25,511 bases of DNA from Blastocladiella britannica. Taxonomy: Eukaryota > Blastocladiomycota > Blastocladiomycetes > Blastocladiales > Blastocladiaceae. Numbering within the stretch: the stretch's first letter is position 1; each line of letters starts with the position of its first letter. This document shows, piece after piece, positions 8,542 to 19,300 of the stretch. The stretch spans positions 1 through 25,511 of the forward strand of contig MU624758.1 in the NCBI GenBank assembly GCA_025349905.2, in the 5' to 3' direction. Both the position numbers and the translations under genes were made by a program. Below the pieces are notes generated by a model. It searched no databases. It was not told where the DNA came from and worked only from the letters and a program-made list of their open reading frames with translations.

Positions 8542-11500
8542 ATGAAACGCCCGATCGCACCCTCGGCTGACCCTTCCCCGACCCGCGTCGGCTTCCCTCC
8601 CTCTGCGACCCCACCCCTCTCCAACTCGCCCACCATGCCCCCACCGCACCGCACCACTTCTCTCATGTCCCCCGGGTCGCTCTCAAATGCGCTCTCGGCT
8701 GCTGCCACCGCCACCGCCACTTCATCCGCGCGGCCCATCTCGCTTCCCAACCCGGCCCCAGCGGCGGCAACGGAACTTGATGCCGCTCTGCTTGCGCACT
8801 TGCCTCCGCCACCGCCCCGGTCTTCCTCTTCGCGCGGCACCTCGCGCTCACGGACACCGGAACCGCTCCCAGGAACTTGGAATGCGCCGCCGACACCTTC
8901 TCCGCCGGCTCGCGTTCCTACACCGACCATGGGCGGTATCCAGGCCGAGATCTTGGCTGCACGGCAGGAGATGCGGTCGCGCACGACGGATTCGACCTCA
9001 CCTGGCAGTGGCGGCGGCATGATGGTTCGTGCCGCACATGAAGAAGACGACCAAATGGACGTGGAGGACGAGGTCGGATCGGCGCATCCCGAGCGCATGG
9101 ACGCCGAAAAGAGTATCGTGCCGACGATCGTGGTCGGGATGGCCGTGGATCCGTCGGCTCCGTCGTTCATGACCACCCTCGCACAGCGCAAACCGGCAGT
9201 GGACGCCACCCAGCAGCAGCAGCAGCAGCAACAACCACACCCACGGGCTCGTCGCTCATCAGACACCACCTCCGGTGGACCGGAAACCGCAACAGGGGTG
9301 CGCACGCGCAAGGGCTCGCGCTCGTCGGCTGGCACCGCCACCGCCGCCGCATTCGGGTCCCTCGATCTGCGCGATGCGTCCGAATCGTCGCCGTACTCGA
9401 CCGACTCGGAGGCAGGCGGACCCGGACCGCTGATTGGAAGCAGCATGCGTGGGGATCGGGCGCTGGACCACCCGCACACGCACCACCACCCAGAGACGGG
9501 CGAGGCTGGGTGCGTGGCGCCCCACCCGGACGACAATGACTTTGACCACGACACGATCGAGTTTATGGCGTCGGTGCCGCCGCTCGGCGCGCCGTACTTA
9601 AGGCGCCCAACCGTCCCCTTGTTGCCGCCCATCATTCAGGGACGCACCCATACGCTGGTGCTGGATCTCGACGAGACGCTGCTGCACTGCTCCACCACGC
9701 CCATGCAGAACGCGAGCTTGGCGTTCTCGGTCGATTTCAACGGCACCCGGTTCGACATTTACGGCAACTTACGGCCGGGCGTGCACCGGTTCTTGCGGAA
9801 AGTGGCGCAGGTGTACGAGGTGGTGATTTTCACGGCGTCGCAGCAGGTATACGCTGAGCGGGTGCTCCAGGCGCTGGACCCGTCCGCGACCCTCATCGCC
9901 CACGTCCTGCACCGCGATCACTGCGTGCCCGTGTTGGGCAACTACCTCAAGGACTTGTCGTCGCTGGGCCGGGACTTACGACGCACCTTGATTGTCGACA
10001 ATGCGCCTCAGGCGTTTTCGTACCATCCGGTAAGCTTTTTTTTTCTCTTTGTTTTTGTGTCTTCGTCGCTGACGTCCATTCTTTGATCAGGCCAATGGTC
10101 TCCCCATTCGCTCCTGGTATGACGATCCGTCGGATCGCGCGCTGCGGCGACTGTCGCGCCGCCTGCTGGCCCTTTCCAAGCTGGACGACGTGCGGCCGGC
10201 GGTGCGCGCCATGTCTCATGTGCACGCGCGGCTTGAGCGGCTCGCCAAGCAGTCGGGTCGCATGCCCGTGGGCTTGGCCATGGCGTACGATGCGGCAGAG
10301 GACGCGGCGGCCCATGCGGCCACGCTGGCCGCCCGTGAACACCAAGCACGCCCGGTCGCTCGCCAGCGTCGTATCAGCCAACGCGGCGCCACTGGCGACG
10401 AGGATGCCATGGACGTGGGCCAACATCATCAGCACCGCCACCATCATCAGCAAGAGCAACAACAAGACGAATATGATGACGACGAGGACGAGGACGACGA
10501 GGATGAGCCGCCATCGCCCGTCGGGACGTACTTCCACATTCCGCCGCCAACAACATACCCGCTGCACCCGACGCAGTATCCGGCATTGTGGCAGCCGCAA
10601 GAAGGACTGCCAGCGGTGGTTCGCCGCGCGCTCGGCGTGTTGGATGTGGCGGAACTGGCGGCCGCGGTGGTGATTGAGGGTACCGGGAACAGCAGCCCCG
10701 CGAACAGCAGCTTGTCCGAGCCGAGCCTCATGCTCGCGTCGGGCCATCACGGGGACGACGACGACGAAGTGTCGCTGGACGATAACGAGCCGGATCGCAT
10801 GGACGTGACGGTCGAGTCGTCACCGGCCCTGACGCCGACTCCTGGCGCAGCAGCTGCTCGGTACTTGCAGTCGTCGTCTTCTTCTTCGTCCGTGTCGTCA
10901 TCATCTCCCACTGGAGCAAGCCAGCGGTCTACCTCGTTGACTGCTCGCCCGAACCCCACGTCGGTAACCATGCCGTTCCCTCCATCCCCGATCCCGTCAA
11001 GCACCCGCGGAGGCACGCAGCTGGTGGCCGTCGGCAACCTTCCGTCGCCCGTCTCCCCGCTTGGCTTCTCGTCCAGCTCGCACGACGCAGAGGTGGCGGC
11101 CACCATCATGGCAGGGCTCGCTGCGTCCATGGCTGGACCCGCCACTCCGACGCCATACACGATGTTGAGCGGTGGCAGCCACTTGTCGACGATGCCGTTG
11201 GCGCCGTCAGCGGCGGTGCTGGGTGGAGAGTCTCCGTCGGTCAATGGCGGGCTTGCCAACCGGCGCCGCAACGGGTCCCCGGTCCCACTACGCATTACTC
11301 CGACGCCGCCACCCGCGTCGCTAATGTCCTCTGGCCCACCAATGATGCACCATGGCGGCAGCGGCAGTGGCCTGCCCCTGTCGGTTCCGCCGCCATCGTT
11401 GGCCCTCGCCACACCGCTGCCGGCCGCATGGGCGCCGCTCTCGATGCTGGCCAATGCCAGCGCTGTGCTTTCGGCGGGATCGTCAGTACCGGCACCCGCC

Positions 11501-11926
11501 CACACGTCGTACATTCACGCGGTCACTGCCAGCTCCCCGGCCCCCGCCGCGTCCACGTCGCTGTCTTCTGCTACACACTCTCACAACACGTCCGCATCAG
11601 GATCACCACTCCCGACCCCAGTCACGGCTGGGTTTGTGGGTGGTGGCGAGCACGATCATGGTGCGGCGCGGACTGTGGGTACTGCCGCTGCCGCAGCTGG
11701 TGTCGACTCGATGAACTGCAGCGCAATGCCAGCAGGCGACGACGGCGGCCAGGACGCATTGGCGCCGCCGTCTCCGCGCGGCACATCGCTGGCCGTCGGC
11801 AAATCGGCGGTGGCCCTGGCGGCAGGCAGTCCGTCGATCGGGCATGCGACGCCGGCGTCGCTGATGGTTCATGGCGGCGATGGCGCGCCCGCGGTCGCGG
11901 TCGAGTCGACCTTGTCGGCCGTCTGA
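8542..11926 (+). CDS. CTDSPL2-like FCP1/SCP-family protein phosphatase with long disordered flanks
   Basis: Exons are 8542-10029 and 10091-11926; the intron is 61 nt (GTAAGC/TCAG, with a CTGAC branch site); the product is 1107 aa. The FCP1-homology domain spans about residues 345-530. Its DxDx(T/V) catalytic motif is DLDET (Asp375 nucleophile, Asp377), followed by VVIFTASQQVYAE, DHCVPVLGNYLKDLSSLGRDL and VDNAPQAF (485-492). The FMASVPPL lead-in before the domain and the DDVRP segment after it resemble the CTDSPL2 branch rather than Nem1/Dullard. Family members remove phosphate from Ser/Thr, often on the RNA polymerase II tail or on transcriptional regulators; the substrate here is unknown. 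The N-terminal 340 residues and the C-terminal 570 are low complexity, with poly-Gln, an acidic His/Gln-rich run and Ser runs. CTDSPL2 proteins are usually about 450-500 aa, so the C-terminal tail is unusual. No transmembrane segment is seen. Confidence 0.9.
9211..9234 (+). repeat. CAG repeat encoding eight glutamines
   Basis: Seven CAG/CAA-type Gln codons in a row plus one more form a pure poly-Gln tract in the disordered N-terminal region of the CTDSPL2-like protein. It is a candidate length-variable microsatellite. Confidence 0.8.
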
Positions 11927-12327
11927 AAAAGCCAACCTTTGTTTATTTTCCCCCACCCTTTTTTAGACTCTTCTCCCATCCACATCTCTTATTCACTTTT
12001 CAATCTTTCGAAAATAACGGTCATGGACTCATGCTGCGCTGCGCGGCTATGGACTCTTTTTCGTTCGGTATTCCCTTTTTTTTTGTTTGTTTTATGCAAT
12101 CCTCCCATCATTCAAGATCAGTTATATTTCTGAGAAAGTGAAAGTGGAGCGAAGTGGATCCTTGGCTCCCATATCGCACCGCCACTGGCGCAAATCACTC
12201 ATTCCCTTATATAATGGCTCCATACCCCCCTTCCTTTTACTTGCACTTGAGGAGAACCTGATGTCTAGCGCACTTTTCTTCCCCTTGTTGTTTATTCTAT
12301 CCCACTTCATTTGAAATTGATTTTCCT
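11927..12327. other. Intergenic region between the phosphatase and tyrosinase 1
   Basis: This 401-bp spacer holds the T-rich 3' UTR of the phosphatase and the tyrosinase promoter with a TATA box at 12208. I see no further gene. Confidence 0.55.
12208..12215 (+). promoter_or_regulatory. TATA box of tyrosinase 1
   Basis: TATATAAT lies 120 bp before the ATG at 12328. Tyrosinase 2 has a TATA box at almost the same distance. Confidence 0.5.
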
Positions 12328-13799
12328 ATGTGGCACACGTCGACCAAGCTCTGGCCGGTGGCGAGGATCGTGCTCGGCATGATGGGACTCGCAGCAACGG
12401 CAGTGGTCGTGATTCACGCGGCGGCCCCTTCATGCGGGACCAAGGCGCGCGTTCGCAAGGAGATTCGGTACCACATCCATCATGAACTCCAACTCTGAAA
12501 AGAGAATGAACTCACCAACAACAATGAAAATAGGGACCTCACCGACTCGGAATTCGCGGCATGGACCGAGGCCATGAACACCATGAAAAAGTCGGGCCAG
12601 TTCACGCAGTACGTGGCCGTGCACCAGCAGTTCACGTTACCCGCGCACTTCGGCGTGCTGTTCTTGGCGTGGCACCGCCGGTTCATTTGGCAGTTCGAGA
12701 CCGACGTGCTGGCCATCACGGGCGATCGGCTCAAGGGCATTCCGTACTTTGATCCGTTCATGTCGTATGGGTACTGTACCTCTTTATTTTGGCTTGATCC
12801 CACGTCTAAGTCCACTGATCCAAATCCAAAATCCAAAAAAAAAAAAAAATAACAGAATCTTTGACCCGAAACACCCGCGGTACATTGGCGAAGCCAACGG
12901 GTGTATCTTGACCGGCCCGTTCAAGGGCTGGTGGTCGGCCGAAGGCGCGTGCGTGCAACGGACCATGGGCATGACCCCACCGACGTTTGTAGATCCGCGG
13001 GCGATCACGCAGCTGGCCATGGCCGACGCCGCGTTCTCGGACTACGCGACATCGTACGAGAACACGCAGCACGCCGACGTTCACACGGCGATCGGCGGGC
13101 AAATGGCCACGCTGCAGTTCAGCACCAACGATGTCGCGTTCTGGCTGCACCACGCGCACGTCGACCAGGTGTGGTGGGCGCGGCAGTACGCGAATAACCA
13201 GGCACGGTTCTGGGATTACTCGGGAACACATACGCCGGGCGGGGTCGGGCAGGTCACGCTCAAGTACGTTCATGTTTGTTTTTTAAAAGCCGATCGCAGA
13301 GACTGAGACCATTATGGAAATTAGCACGCCGATTCCGCCGTGGCAGGACCCAGTCGGCTCGGTCGTCGACACGTACTCGACGATGTGCGTGGACTATATG
13401 GACCCGCAATCGGCGCTTGCGGCCCCGCCGGTCTCGGTGCTCACCAAACGCGATCTGGCCGCCCGCGGGCCCGGGGCCACCGATCCGCACGCCGCATTCA
13501 AGATCTTCGCCTTCGACCGGTCCATGCCACTGGTGCGGTGCACGCCACTTTCGGCCGAACGACTCGCTCCGTTGGGGCAGACGGTGGAACGCATGGTCGA
13601 AGGGTGCAAGATCGTGAATGCGGTGATTGATGCCATGGAGCGCGAGCAGCGGCCGCACGATGAGTGGCCGATGATGCACGACATTGTGCGCGAGGTGCAC
13701 ACGCCGGGGCCTGTTGGTGGTGGGACTCTTGGGACGTGGCCGCGCGTCAACAAGCGCCATTTGGTGTGGAATAGTACCACGACGAACGCAGCGAGCTGA
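12328..13799 (+). CDS. Tyrosinase 1 (type-3 copper oxidase), secreted or membrane-anchored
   Basis: Exons are 12328-12467, 12534-12770, 12856-13263 and 13325-13799; introns are 66, 85 and 61 nt; the product is 419 aa. It oxidises monophenols and o-diphenols to quinones, the first step to melanin-type pigments. Copper A ligands are His77 (VAVHQ), His85 and His94 (AHF...WHRRF). Copper B ligands are His198 and His202 (HADVH) plus the HHAHVDQVWW motif at 224-225. All six ligands are present, so it should be active. The N-terminus (residues 1-33) has a hydrophobic stretch ending in Ala-rich residues before Cys37, a signal peptide or anchor. After the core comes a family-specific C-terminal region of about 160 residues beginning TPIPPWQDP, shared with tyrosinase 2. 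The stretch after copper A reads PYFDPFMSY instead of the common PYWDW. It is convergent with eIF2-beta, 61 bp apart. Confidence 0.92.
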
Positions 13800-13860
13800 T
13801 GATTCCAAGGCGAGAGAGATGGCACGAGTAATATATTTTAAGTCCGACGTTGTATTATTA
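13800..13860. terminator. Shared 3' region of convergent tyrosinase 1 and eIF2-beta genes
   Basis: Only 61 bp separate the two stop codons. The middle is AT-rich (TAATATATTTTAA) and could position 3' end formation on both strands. The transcripts almost certainly overlap. Confidence 0.35.
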
Positions 13861-15126
13861 TTACGCGGCAGCCTTGGCCTTGGCGGCCTTGCGCGATCCC
13901 TGGGCGCGGAAACCGGTCTGAATGGCCGACACCGACCGCTGCGATCCGCACGACTCGCACTGCACAAAGAACAGCCGGTTCTCCTTGCGCAGAATGGTCT
14001 GCGGCGATTTGCAGGTTTTGCATGCCACGTACTCGACTGCATACAATATTTTCTTTTCGTCAGGAGTGACTCTCATGAAAAGTAGGAGAAAAAGAAAAAA
14101 AAAAGGGATACCGTACCAATGTATCGGCGCAACACATTCTCAATCTGCTTGGGCTGGAACCGGCCGCGAATAATCAGCCGCTGCGACCCGTCAACGGAAC
14201 CCGAGGTACCCAGTTCGGCGTACAGGTACGCGGTGACGTGCTCGTAGCTGCGGCGCATGCGCTCGCAAATCTCGGCCAGGTTCGCAAATGCCGTCTTCTT
14301 GCTGCCCTCGCGGTTCACCTCGGGCGGGATCATCTTGATGCGCACCGGGTTGCCGCCGAGGGCCGGGTTCTTTTGGTGCAGGATGCGGTAGAACCGGGAC
14401 AGGACCTATTGTTACATATGCCAATTATTAGGTACATCTCTATTTGGAAATGAGAAAATAAAAAGGAAAGTGTACCTCGTCAAAGGTGTAATCGCGGTCC
14501 GACGAGATCCACGTCTCCTCGGCCGTCTCGCCTGTCCCATAATGTAGTGTCAGTAACCTGAGAATCATCAACAGATAAATAAAATAAAAAAAATAAAAAA
14601 AAAAGACCCAACGTACCATCACCATCAAAAAGCACCTCGTCCGCGAGCTCGTCCTCAATCTCGGCCTCGTCCACCTCCGAGTCAATGTTATCGTCGTCGT
14701 CATCCTCGTTGGCCTCGTCGCCACTCTCAACAGGGGCAGCGGCACGCGACGCCTTCTTGACCTTGGTGGGTGCTGCAGCAGCTGCCACAGGTGCGGGCGC
14801 GTCCTCGTCACCGTCGTCCTCGGCGGCCACAATCGGCTTCTTGGCCTTCTTGGCCTTTTTCTTCTTGAGCTTGGAAAAGTCCAGCCCCTCCTCATCGTCG
14901 TCAGCAGCGCCAGCAGCAGGTGCGGCAGCGACAGCGGGAGCAGAGGTCTCCTCCTCGTCAATAAACGCGGGCACGGCCTTCTTGGGCTTCTTGGCCTTTT
15001 TCTTCTTCATGGTCGAAGGATCAAAGATCTGTTTATACTGAGGTTAAATTGACTGTACTCTCGGGGTTTCCTTTCGATAAACAGTACCTCCTCATTGTCG
15101 ATGGGCGCGTTCTCGCGGTCGGACAT
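13861..15126 (-). CDS. SUI3: Translation initiation factor eIF2 subunit beta
   Basis: Exons (minus strand) are 15126-15088, 15028-14617, 14531-14476, 14405-14117 and 14036-13861; introns are 59, 85, 70 and 80 nt; the product is 323 aa. It is the beta subunit of the eIF2 complex that carries initiator tRNA to the 40S ribosome, and its lysine blocks contact eIF5 and eIF2B. Two lysine blocks are visible (residues 21-30 and 68-77; yeast and animals have three), in an acidic, Ala-rich N-terminus. Then come the W-containing segment [12 protein letters not shown], the alpha/beta domain ([21 protein letters not shown]...) and a C-terminal C2C2 zinc finger with Cys271, Cys274, Cys292 and Cys295 (CKTC...CESC), followed by GSQRSVSAI. 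The first exon is just 13 codons ([13 protein letters not shown]). All junctions restore family-conserved text, for example [13 protein letters not shown]. Confidence 0.95.
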
Positions 15127-15218
15127 TGCGCGAAATTAATAACGTTAAATGTTGAGGCAAAAAAAGAAGAGAGGGAAAAAAAAATATCAAAACATTCCCT
15201 CATCACGTGGGGTACTGC

Positions 15219-16306
15219 TTACAGTTTATTGGATTCTGCGGGTGCTGGGGGGCGTATCGTCAGTACCATCATTTCGTATGAGAAAATGGAAATAAAATAC
15301 CTCGGGGCGTGCTGGACTTGGGCGGCATCCCCGCCGAACTCGCTCGCGCCCTCAGCGCCTCGGCCGCCATACGCAACCCCGCACTTGTCGACCCCGACGC
15401 AGAAGACGATGCAGATAACCGCTGCTGCTGCGCCGCCAGCACCGACATGGACGCCTTAAGCGACAACGTCGCGGCCTTCACCGCCTGGATCTCCTCGCGC
15501 AGCCGCAGCGACTCGGTCTGCAAGTCCACCGACGCCCGCAGCTCGGTGTGCGTGAGCGCCGCACGCATCGCGTCCACGTCCACCGCCATCCGGTCCAGCG
15601 CCAGCTCAAAGTCCATCATAGCCGGCGGCATTGGCGGCATGGGTGGAGGACCGGCAGCGGCTTGGGACTCGAGGGCGTCGATCCGAGCCGCCATCGACGC
15701 CATCGACTCGGCGACGGACGCGTGCGCAAACCGCATCGCCGCGAGCTCGGCCTCGGCCGCAACCACTCGGTGCTCCTGGTCATCTTGTCGCCGCACGAGA
15801 CGCGTGATGGCGGCTTCGACTGCCGCTACCCGTACCAGCGCCTCTGCCTCTGTCTCTGCTGCTGTCGTTGTTGTTGGCGCTGCTACAGTACATGCGTCCG
15901 AGGCCTGGTGCGCCGCCAAAGCGCTCTCAGCCACAGTACTTCCACAGTGCGGGCACGATACGGGCCGGTACGTGCACTCGTTGAGCGCGTGGGTGCGTGC
16001 GCGTGTGCGTGCGGGCGTCACCGCACACCCGAGCGGTTCGTTCGGGCACTGGACCAGTAACTCGTCGGCCAAGCTCCGCAGCGCGTACGAGGGGACCGGA
16101 TCGCGGGCCACGGGCTGGCGGCATACGGGGCATCTGCGCTGATTGGCCCCACCGGACGCCAGCGCCTGGGCGAGGCATCGCTGGCATAGCGCATGGCCGC
16201 ACTCGAGCGAGACTGCGTCCACAAATACTGACGCGCAGACCGGGCAGACCAGGTTGGAGTTGGGCGGGTCGACGAACTCGAGGTCGCGCTCGTCAAATGC
16301 TTCCAT
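15219..16306 (-). CDS. RING and TRAF-type zinc-finger protein, probable E3 ubiquitin ligase
   Basis: The main exon is 16306-15301, with a likely last exon at 15244-15219 (343 aa; intron 56 nt, GTATTT...CTGAC...CCAG). If that intron is not removed, the frame ends at 15269 (345 aa). A C3HC4 RING is complete at residues 21-62 (Cys21, 24, 36, His38, Cys41, 44, 59, 62). It is followed by a Cys/His cluster typical of TRAF/Siah fingers (Cys87, 94, His106, Cys111, 118, 121, His133, Cys140), then a predicted coiled coil over about 150-300 (Ala/Glu/Leu heptads interrupted by a Pro/Met-rich patch near 215-225). RING plus TRAF finger plus coiled coil is the layout of TRAF-like ubiquitin ligases, but no MATH domain follows. 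The substrate is unknown. It lies in tandem with eIF2-beta, only 92 bp downstream. Confidence 0.85.
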
Positions 16307-16390
16307 TTTCTTACTTTCTTTAATGCGTATTTTCTTTTATGCGTGTGTAGAGTCAAGAGGATAGAAAAATGAGGTTGAGCGAAAGAGAGT

Positions 16391-19300
16391 TCATTCAGAG
16401 CGTTGGACCGCCACCGGCACGCCGTACACCACCGGCGCCGCCCCGATCAAATACGCAAACTTGCAATCGCCGCGTGCGCTCGCCACCGCCGCCGCCAGAT
16501 CCGGTGCCACTTGGTTGCTCACCGCTTCTTGATCGTCATCGTCATTAAAAGAAGGAGCAACAAGGCCCCACCGCCCAAGAGCCGACAACGCAAACCGGTC
16601 AATGTCGCGGTCCGTGACGTCCCACAGGTTTCCAACCACGCACGTCGACCCGCCCAGGTACGTCAATGCGGTGCCCATCGGATCAAAGTCCCCAGGAGCC
16701 GACAACTTACCGCTCGAGCAGCCCATCAGGAACGCCACGGATGGAGTGTGCGGGAGTCGGAGCAGCCGTTTCGAGGGGGCAATGGTCTCCCCTGCGCCGT
16801 GCCCAAAGTACAAGAACGTGCTGGTGGTTGCGAGCGACGATAGGAATTGCGGCTCGTCGGGCCGCGAACCGATGCGTCCATTCCAGTTGGTATTTGATCT
16901 GTCCAATACCGTGATCAGATTCAATGTTCTAAACGGTTGAAAGAAAGAAAAAAAAGATAAATACCTCATGACCGGCCCAACCGTCGCCTCGGTCGTCTTC
17001 AAGTCGCCGCCCGGGTTGACAAGGTAGTAAACCGATTCTGGGTCAACGGGTGCGTTGCGTGCCATCAGACTGCCCAGCATGTCTAGCGAAAACACGCGCG
17101 AGACGCTCTGCCCGCGCAGCAGCGGCGTCGACTCCCATGGGAACGGGTGCAAGTGCTTGTCCAAAATGAGCACCGTGTGATGTTGCGCAAGTTGGTCCGG
17201 TCGTGGTGGCGCACGGCGGCCACTGCGGGAGCGGTTGTGGTGCTCGTCCAACCATGCTGCAAGAGCCGGCACCAGGACGTCGGCGCTCATTCCGTCCTCT
17301 GCGGCAACAGCAGCAGCAGGCCCGTGGGGAACGCGGTACCCCTGTCGCGCAGCCTCGGCCAGAACCGTTTCCACCATGTCGTTCAAGTCCGACGGCGTGG
17401 TGGCCGCGGGACTGAGCGCCAGCCAGCCACCGATCAGGAGGGATGGAAGATCAAGCGAGGGACAACGCGTGGCCGCGGGCGATGCATACGGCGTGAGTTC
17501 GGCCCGAATAAACGCCATGAACGAGGGCACGCCCTCCAAATGCGACGCGTCGGCCACCAGCACGCCTCGGGCGGCCCCGAGCCAGTGCTGCTCGACCGCC
17601 GACACCAGCGCAAACAGGTCTTTGTCGAGCCTTGTCCGCGTTTCCCACCACCGGACCTTGTCAGCGCGCGTCGAGTACTCGCCCTTGAGCATCGAGTCGT
17701 TTTGGGTGACAATGGCGTCAAGCCGGGCGCGCATGGTTGCCACCGACAGCGACGCGGCGGTGAGTTTGGTGGTGTTGTCGTCGTTGGTTGTTGCAGATGA
17801 AGCTCGCAGTGCTGCTCGGCCAAGAGATAACCGCAGCGTCACTTGCTCGCCCCCGTGCTTGACAGCCAGGACCAGCGCGTCCCGGAGCGGATCAGCCGAG
17901 AGCTGGGCGACCGTCCACGACGAAGGCACGGCTGGGTGGGATGATGGCAACGATGATGAAAGCTCGTTGTCCTCTTGAAGAGCAAAACCGTCCTGGGCGT
18001 CCAGCGATAGACACAACATTTCTTCCTCGATCGGGCCGTTCGTCTTGGGCGTTTGGGAGAGCCGCGACCGTCGTTGCGGCGGGTGGTCAGGTCCACTGCC
18101 CGATGGGCGCGATCGACGGGATGGATTGGCTGGCGTTGTTGCCACTGCTGGCGCTGGCACCGCATGCGGTTGGGAACGGCGACCGCTTCCTTGACGACGT
18201 GCATCACCATGGCTTCCATTGGGAGGTCGCAGGACCTGGGCGGTGCGTCGAGCAGCCACCCCATGGCAAGCGACCTCCAAGAGTCGGCCAACGGCGCTGT
18301 CTACTCGGTCCGGTGTCGAGCGGCCAAGAACAGCATCCACGGCCCACAAGTACATGAGCATGTGTGCCAGTGCATGCAATGTCCCCGGCTGCGTCGACCC
18401 AGCGCCGTCACGGATCGTCTCTTGCAGCAGGTCGCGGCAAAAGGCGAGGCGGGCAAGGACGCGTGCATCCAACGAATGAGGCTTGATTGGGGCCACTGTG
18501 CGATTGCATGAAAACACGACCGAAGTGGCCACCAACGCCTGTGCAATCCCGGCACGGGCAATGTGCGCGGCCACCGAGTCCAAGAGAATCACGACCGCGT
18601 CGTGCACAAACACGGGCCGGGCGGCGCCGGCCAGCGGCAGCGTTTGCAGCGCATCCAGGACTAGTTTGGCCGCCTCGGACCGTTTGCCCTGCGACCGCAA
18701 TGCGCTGGCCCGAACGCGAACTAGCTCCACGTCACATGCCAGCATGTTGCTGAGTTGGAGTCGGGGATCGGATCCGGCAGCAGTGGCATTGGTACTGCCC
18801 GAGACGAGCTTTTGGATGCGCGGCGTCATGGTACTGCTATCGGCCGAAATCAGCAGGTCGGCTACGGTCCGCGTGCGGTTGAGCTGGTCGAGCAGATGGC
18901 GCGCCCGGCCCACTTGGACAATGGCGTCGTCGGCACTGGCAGCAGCGGCCCGGATTTTGCTTCCTGGCGTTGCAGTGCTGCTGCTACCCACGCCAGCTGC
19001 CGCTGCGCCTCCGGGAATGGCAGCAAAAAGCGCTGTTTCCCCGAGCTGGGCCAGCCGCAGCACGTTGTCCTTGGTCGCGAGATTGTCAAACTTGTACTGG
19101 CCGTGCCACGACCGCGGCGACTCGGGTGGGATCTGCGACGGCGAGGCAGCTCTTTGGTGCTGCTGCTGGTTTGGTACGGGAGGCGGCGTGGAGACGCGTT
19201 GTCCGAGTGTTCCAGCCGAAAGCCGAGACCGGATGGTGGTTTGCAGTGGCAAATCCGCAGTACTTGACCCGCCCGTACTGATTCCGCATACAAGCAACCG

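Noticed and set aside
8466..9635. Long minus-strand open frame (389 codons) opposite the phosphatase gene
   Set aside because: It is antisense to a well-supported exon, has low-complexity composition mirroring the GC-rich codons of the plus strand, and has no recognisable domain.
16925..16935. Upstream acceptor (GTTTAG) for separase intron 2
   Set aside because: It would make an intron of about 33 nt, well below the 54-nt minimum seen elsewhere here, and adds residues not expected between GPVMR and NTNWNG.
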